Below, piece by piece: positions 52,101 to 58,600 of a DNA stretch of 64,000 nucleotides. Under the pieces are notes generated by a model. That model made no database searches, had not been told where the DNA came from, and was given only the letters and a program-made list of their open reading frames with translations. Numbering within the stretch: position 1 is the stretch's first letter; each line of letters begins with the position of its first letter. Source of the stretch: Chondrilla cf. caribensis (lineage: Eukaryota; Porifera; Demospongiae; Chondrillida; Chondrillidae); contig OZ026553.1 in the NCBI GenBank assembly GCA_964020155.1, positions 5,309,009 through 5,373,008 of the forward strand, written 5' to 3'. Position numbers and translations under genes: made by a program.

Positions 52101-55100
52101 CACACATCCACACATTCATGGACATACATATCAATTTCACATGGCATTGTATACATATAACAGGAAAACCTGTAAACACATGACTTACATTATATGCTCA
52201 GCCAGAGACACACATACATCCCCAATGAATTCTCTTTAATCTGCCACAAGTTGTTTTCAAAACATGTGGTGGATTGACGAGTTTGGTGGATGAACTCAAT
52301 ATTCATCAGTATACTTGAATATTGACTTTGGGGGTGGCAGCCCCATGACTTTTTCAACTTGAATTACGTGTTTTTCTAGTTTCTTACTTTTGGTATGCAT
52401 AACATGTCTGGGTACTGTATACTGTAGGTGGGAAACACTTTTATGTTATATAATTTTTATGAAACAAGCAAATTTTTAGCCTTTTTGTGTGATTATAATA
52501 CGAACAATTAGTATTTATGGTATTACGATTTTCCTTGTTTCACACTTTGTGCCAAACTTGAAAGCGAACTCATACGAGATTGCTGGTCACGTGTGAGTAT
52601 TCTGTACTCACAATGTAAATGTACACACAACTTGAGCCTCATGCGTGAGGTTTGTGACAACCTGACACAGGACCTTTATTCACTACTGTAGGTTCCTTTG
52701 GTGCATAAAATTGTGTTAATCCATCAACAGGTAATTTGAGTTTAAAAATTCATAGGGCTGCCGCTCCCACACTCAAATTACTTGGATTGGATGAGCGTTA
52801 CATACTTTAAGTCAAAATAATATAGAACCCCTAAAAATTGGCTTTTCGATTATTCCATGTGTTTTACGCCATTTACAATTTTGTGACACCATTAATTGGC
52901 TGCCTATGTTAATCTTACCTGCCTACATTTCATTGACTAATTTTGTAGTGGTATACTGGTTTTCATTCATCAACACCACATGAAGTATCATATTTAGCAT
53001 GGTTCTGGACTATTTTTGTTTCCATATATTATTTGTTGAGCCACTTTGGCTGCAACATATGGGTGCGGATATTTTAGTGTCCCCGAAGTAACTTTCAGGG
53101 GTTGGCAACTATCTTTCACATATGTATATACAATGTAGCAGATATGTACATGTTTTTAACTAACACTGCATAATTCTATCTCTAAAATAGGCTGCCGAAG
53201 ATGCATTGAGTGTGACTGTGAATGAGAAAGATGGAAAACTAGATCATCTAACTGAAGAAATCACTGACTACAAAGGACAGCTTGAAGGTGCTCGAATGCA
53301 GCACCGAGAATTAATTGTGAGTTTTACAGTATGTTAACATGTCCATATTATATCATTAATGTTTATATGTCCTGTTCATACTCCCAGGAGAAGTTTGAAG
53401 CTCTTGTAACTGAGAACGAAGACTGCCAGAGAAGATATGAAGAATTAACTCATGCTGATGTGAGTGTTTGTGCTGCTTTCATATGCATACATAGTGTAAG
53501 TTATTCTTCACTTAACAGAAAAGGATTAAGGAAGAACTAAGCATTGTTAGAGATGAAAGAGACAATTTGAAGATACAGGTAGAAGAGTTGGAGGCTTCTC
53601 TAGTTGACTCCACTGTGAGTGTATGTGATTTTCATCATTGTAGTAGTGTGTGTATTTATCTGTCGGGCCGGGTATGAAACAAAGAGTAATTGTGTCCCTT
53701 GATTTGTATGTTGTGTTCACATACTAAGGAGAGGGTTAAAGCTCTTACAATCGAGAAGGAAAAATATGAGAATGTGAATAATTAGCCGATATTGTTTTTT
53801 AAGCCCCTTTTATTGTAGTGACGTGCTATTTATTAACACATGATTATACTTATTATTACTACAGGAAAAACTAAAACTCATTGGCAGTGAAAGAGATAAT
53901 TGTCAGCTAAAGTCTCTTAATTTGGAGGCCTCCCTAGATGAATCCAAAGTAAGTGCATATTGTCTTCATTGTCACATTGGTGTTTGTCACACTTGTTATG
54001 TGGTACTATCCCTTGATTGTATGTTGTGTTTATTTATTGATACACTGTCAGCTGTTCATTCCTTGACATACAATTATCCAGGAAAGACTAAAAAGCATTG
54101 TCAATGAAAGAGATAATTGTCAGAGAAAGTCTCAACGCTTGGAGGCTTCTCTAGCGGAATCCTCTGTGAGTGTGTGTTCTCAATACCATTGTAATGTATG
54201 TGAATACAATAGTATCCCCTTTAAGAAACCCACTGAATGCCCACTCCTCTTATAAAACCAGTTTTCTTACACCCTTTTCCTATAAATGTCGTAGAACCGG
54301 TTGAACCCAATTTCTAACCAGGTCAAACCCAAGTTAGCAGGTTCACATGCAGTAGCAAAAGTGGGTCAAACACGTGTTAATTAAACGGGTCGAACCATAA
54401 GGCTTGTAAATAGTAGGGTTTGATGCCAGTTCCATGCCAGTTGCAAGTGAGTTAAAAATGACAGAAGGACGGGGAATGTGGAGTGATGACAAAAATTAAT
54501 CAAAGCCTTGCTAAAGATTTAGGGAGAGGAATCAATTGATCGATCGATAGATTGACTAGGACTGCCGTACAGTGTTTTGTCTCAAAAGGCAACTGTGAAG
54601 TTTGCGACATGAAAAATAAGTTGCCCTGACAATCTTAAAATTCTACTTCCATTCTTGTACTGACTATGTCTGTTAGGAACCTATGGCCTCTGGGGTCATT
54701 CACAGCCATCATCTTGTTAGGCTGCAAGCAAATGATGGTGATTAGGAGCTGCAGAAGTGGGCCGCTTCTTTCAAATAGGAAATGGTGAAAACAAAGCATG
54801 ATAGCTCTTCTTGCCGCTGCACTGGAGATGACTAATTGCCTATGAACTTCAGATTTGAAATGATACCACACAAGGAAATGAAAAGAACCAATCTTATGCC
54901 CCTCCATCTTTAACTCTTACGTACTCCAAATTGGTTCAGGTGGGCAGAAAACCTGGTTTCATTCCCGGTTACTTTTACGCAGTTTTAACCCACTTCAATA
55001 CACATATATGAAAACAGTATTAGTCACCAATATTTTCTACATGGTCCCCCAATACCCCCTCACCAAAAACCAACCCTCATACATGACCAGTGACTGCATA

Positions 55101-55449
55101 TTGATCACTTAGAGGACTAGCTCAAGGGAAGTGGCAATTGCAAATTGTTATCTCAGAGTAATACAGTCATATTTCTGACAATATCCATATTTGTGACACT
55201 TTCGTGAGCTTTTTGTGGTTCTCAATCCATTTGAACCGTTTACCTAAATTTATTACTTGAAGAGTATCCTTGAGTACCAGGTAGTAGATTTTACCCTTGC
55301 AGATCAATTGCTAAAACATCTGTGTATCACCCGTGAGGATCATCTTTGTGCACAGAAGTGTCCACAATAATAAATTATAGTGATACATACAAAAATCTGC
55401 AGACTGAGTTCTGTATAGCACATGCATGTGTGTGTTTAAGTGTGTGTGT

Positions 55450-55513
<64 letters not shown>

Positions 55514-55528
55514 GTGTGTGCGTGTGTG

Positions 55529-55586
<58 letters not shown>

Positions 55587-55606
55587 CGCATGTGTGTGTG
55601 TGTGTG

Positions 55607-55644
<38 letters not shown>

Positions 55645-58600
55645 TGTATGTGTGTGTGTGCTTGTGTGTATTTATTTCCATTAGTATGATGAATTTACTT
55701 CACAAAACTGGCCACAGTGGCCTACAGCAAAGTTGCAAAATAGGGGAAGCATGATCTAATATTTTTAAGTTTCATGCAAAATAATACTTGTACGTACTTG
55801 AAGTATAAACATGTGAGATCATATGTAACATGTTGTGTAGGAAAAACTTGATGAAACTAGAAGCAAGTTGGCCAATGCTGAAAACGAATACAACCTACTC
55901 CAGGTATATTTATTCAACTGTCTATGTCAATTGATCCTGGTGGCCAATGACATCATTTTATGTCTGAACACAGGCCAGGTATGATCAAGTCTTGAGTGAA
56001 TATAAGCAGACACATGCAAAATTGCTGCGTAGTGGAAAGGTACGTAGCCATTCCTTTCAAGTCTATTGGTGTATTTGTGCTATCATTTTTTGTACTGGGT
56101 GTTGATTTCCTCTGTAGGTCGCAAATAGTAAAGAAGCAACTATTGTGAGACAGTGTGCAGAGTCTTTAGTGGGGGAGGTAAGATGCATACATATACAATG
56201 TTACATTACTGTAACAATCAATCACCGAACGAAAGTACTGCATGTGGTTATTTGCCATCCTAGGGGATCTTACTCGAGTAGGATATAACTATGGTTTTAA
56301 GGACTAGCTACCATATCCTTATTTTCTCTGGTGTACTTTTGTATTCACACAATGCTGTATTTTATTTGCAGTTGTATATGTACACACAATACACCTCGTA
56401 GATGGCTTTCAGTTTACAGCATTTTAGTACAATGTCATGTTTGCGTCCTCTACTTAATGTCTACTTCATGTCTATTATTTATGCACATTGTTCTTATTAG
56501 ATGATTGAACATGTGTTAGAAGAACAACTTGAGAAGGTTAAAACAAACCTGGAGGACACAAAGGTGCTTAGCTGTACCATCCGCCAGTGTGGCAATAAAG
56601 AGGAATGTGATTCATATTGATAACATATTTTACAGTTGGAGCTGACAACAGTAACAGCTAGGTTGGCTGAGGAAGAACAGAAATGTCAGCAGCTACAATA
56701 TCACGTGTCACATCTGTCTGAAGAGCTAGCCAACATCCAGGAAGACCTGAGACGGGAGAGAGAAAAATGTGCGAGATATCGAGATGAAGTTTCAGGACTG
56801 GAGGTACAACTCTTTTGTTCTTCTATTCTATTATGTATTCATTGACCCCATTTTCATATAGAATGCCCAAATGGATGTAGTTGTACAAAAAGATGCTATA
56901 GAGAGAGACCTTGCAGTGGTGAAGGGCAAAAATGAGCAATTTCAAAAGGAGCTCAGTCATCATAGGAGCAGGCTTTCAGTGGTGGAGAGAGACTTTCGAC
57001 AAGCTAAAGTATGTGTGCAGCCCATGTGTGCATGGGTGTGCATGTATGAGTTTGTTTGCATGTGTTAGCATCTATCACAATATATACATGCTACAGTAGT
57101 GATTGAAAGTAATAGCCCTACCAGCTCGCAAGTTTCTCGCGAGGCCTCACAACCTCATATCACATCAAAAATTATTCACACTAACGATGTCATACGACCA
57201 ATAGTGTATGAATGATCATAGATATGAACAATGCAGTCATAGCTGGGTTTGAACGTGTAAAAGATGCCTATACAAGCCAAAGAATCGTTTCTTGAATAGG
57301 AAGGCATAGCACCCAGCAAAATCCTTCGAATTTTGCGCGAAGAAAAGAAAGCTACAGCAGCTATACTGTGCGAAGTTGGCTGAAGCACTGGGAGGCTTAT
57401 CAAGATTCAGGGGAAATCTGTGTTTGTAAAGAACATCATAAATTATCGAAGTAAATAAAATATTCTTGGACCAATGCTCAAGAGAATGCCTAACCTATTT
57501 CTCAGGGAGCTATCATACCTGTATTGAGCTAGCCATTCAACCTTAATAATAATAAATTTGATTGAAAAAAAGTGATTTGCAATCTAAATTGTCCATTCAA
57601 GATTGGAAGAGTGGTCAATGTAATGCCATAGCACAGTTAAAGTCTGATACGAATCACCTCTACTACAATTAACATAGGCGGCGGAACAGGGGGGGCCAGG
57701 GGGGCCATGGCCCCCCCACTCATCACAAAGGTGGGGTCAAGAATGTCTATGTAGAGTATTGCATACATGGACACAAGTGCAATATTAATCATGAGTTCAG
57801 CACCAAGGCCCCCCCACTTGCCAAAACATTCCTCCGCCTATGATTAATGCATTTGAAAGCAAAGGTTAAAGTACACATAACAAGCACACGAGAGCACATG
57901 GGAGTGCATGCCCCTGCAAGTTTTGGTATCATTACTTTCAATCACCACTGTATATCCACAGGATACAGAAAACCAGCTTTGTTCACAGTATGAGGATTTA
58001 AAGGTGCTTAATAAAACAGTGGAGGAGGAGAATGCCGTTTATCGTAAAGCACTGGAAGCTAAAACAGCGAGCTGCTTGCAGTTACAGGAGGAGAACATGC
58101 AGCTAAGGGTATTGAAGAAGCAAGAAAAACAGATCAAATCTCAGAAGCAGACCCTCAGGCAGGGACACAAGGCTCTTCAGCAGGAAAGGGTGGACCTGGA
58201 GAAGAAAAAGGCTTCACTGGAGGTACTGCCCCTATGGTTGTGTGCCATTATAATAATTATTTTACATGTGTTTAACAAAGAAAATCTCACTTGAGGACTA
58301 CATTTGTTGTTGACAGGGCCAAGAAAAACAGCTACGAGAGACACACGAACTGACTCGACAGTCTTTGGAAGAGGAACGAAAACTTCAGATTAAACAGTTT
58401 AGGGTAGATCAACAGGTAATTCTGGATGAACTATCCAGTAAAATTGATGAGAGGTCTAAAGAACAGCAAAAAGAACAGAAACAACACTTCGAAGGAATTG
58501 TACAAAGGCAACAAGTAGCTGTAGATAAAATGTGCAGTGAAGTCAGTGAGACAACTAAAGAACAACAGAAAGAACAAAAGCAACACTTCGAAGGAATTGT

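Noticed and set aside
54635..54907. 90-residue minus-strand ORF in the 54.2-55.8 kb intron
   Set aside because: No domain, no splice or repeat context, and a length expected by chance in 1.7 kb.
55346..55754. Cys/Val-rich or His/Thr-rich proteins over GT/CA tracts (also near 0.9, 13.8, 46.0 and 61.6 kb)
   Set aside because: Dinucleotide repeats give open alternating-residue frames in all directions; there is no coding evidence.
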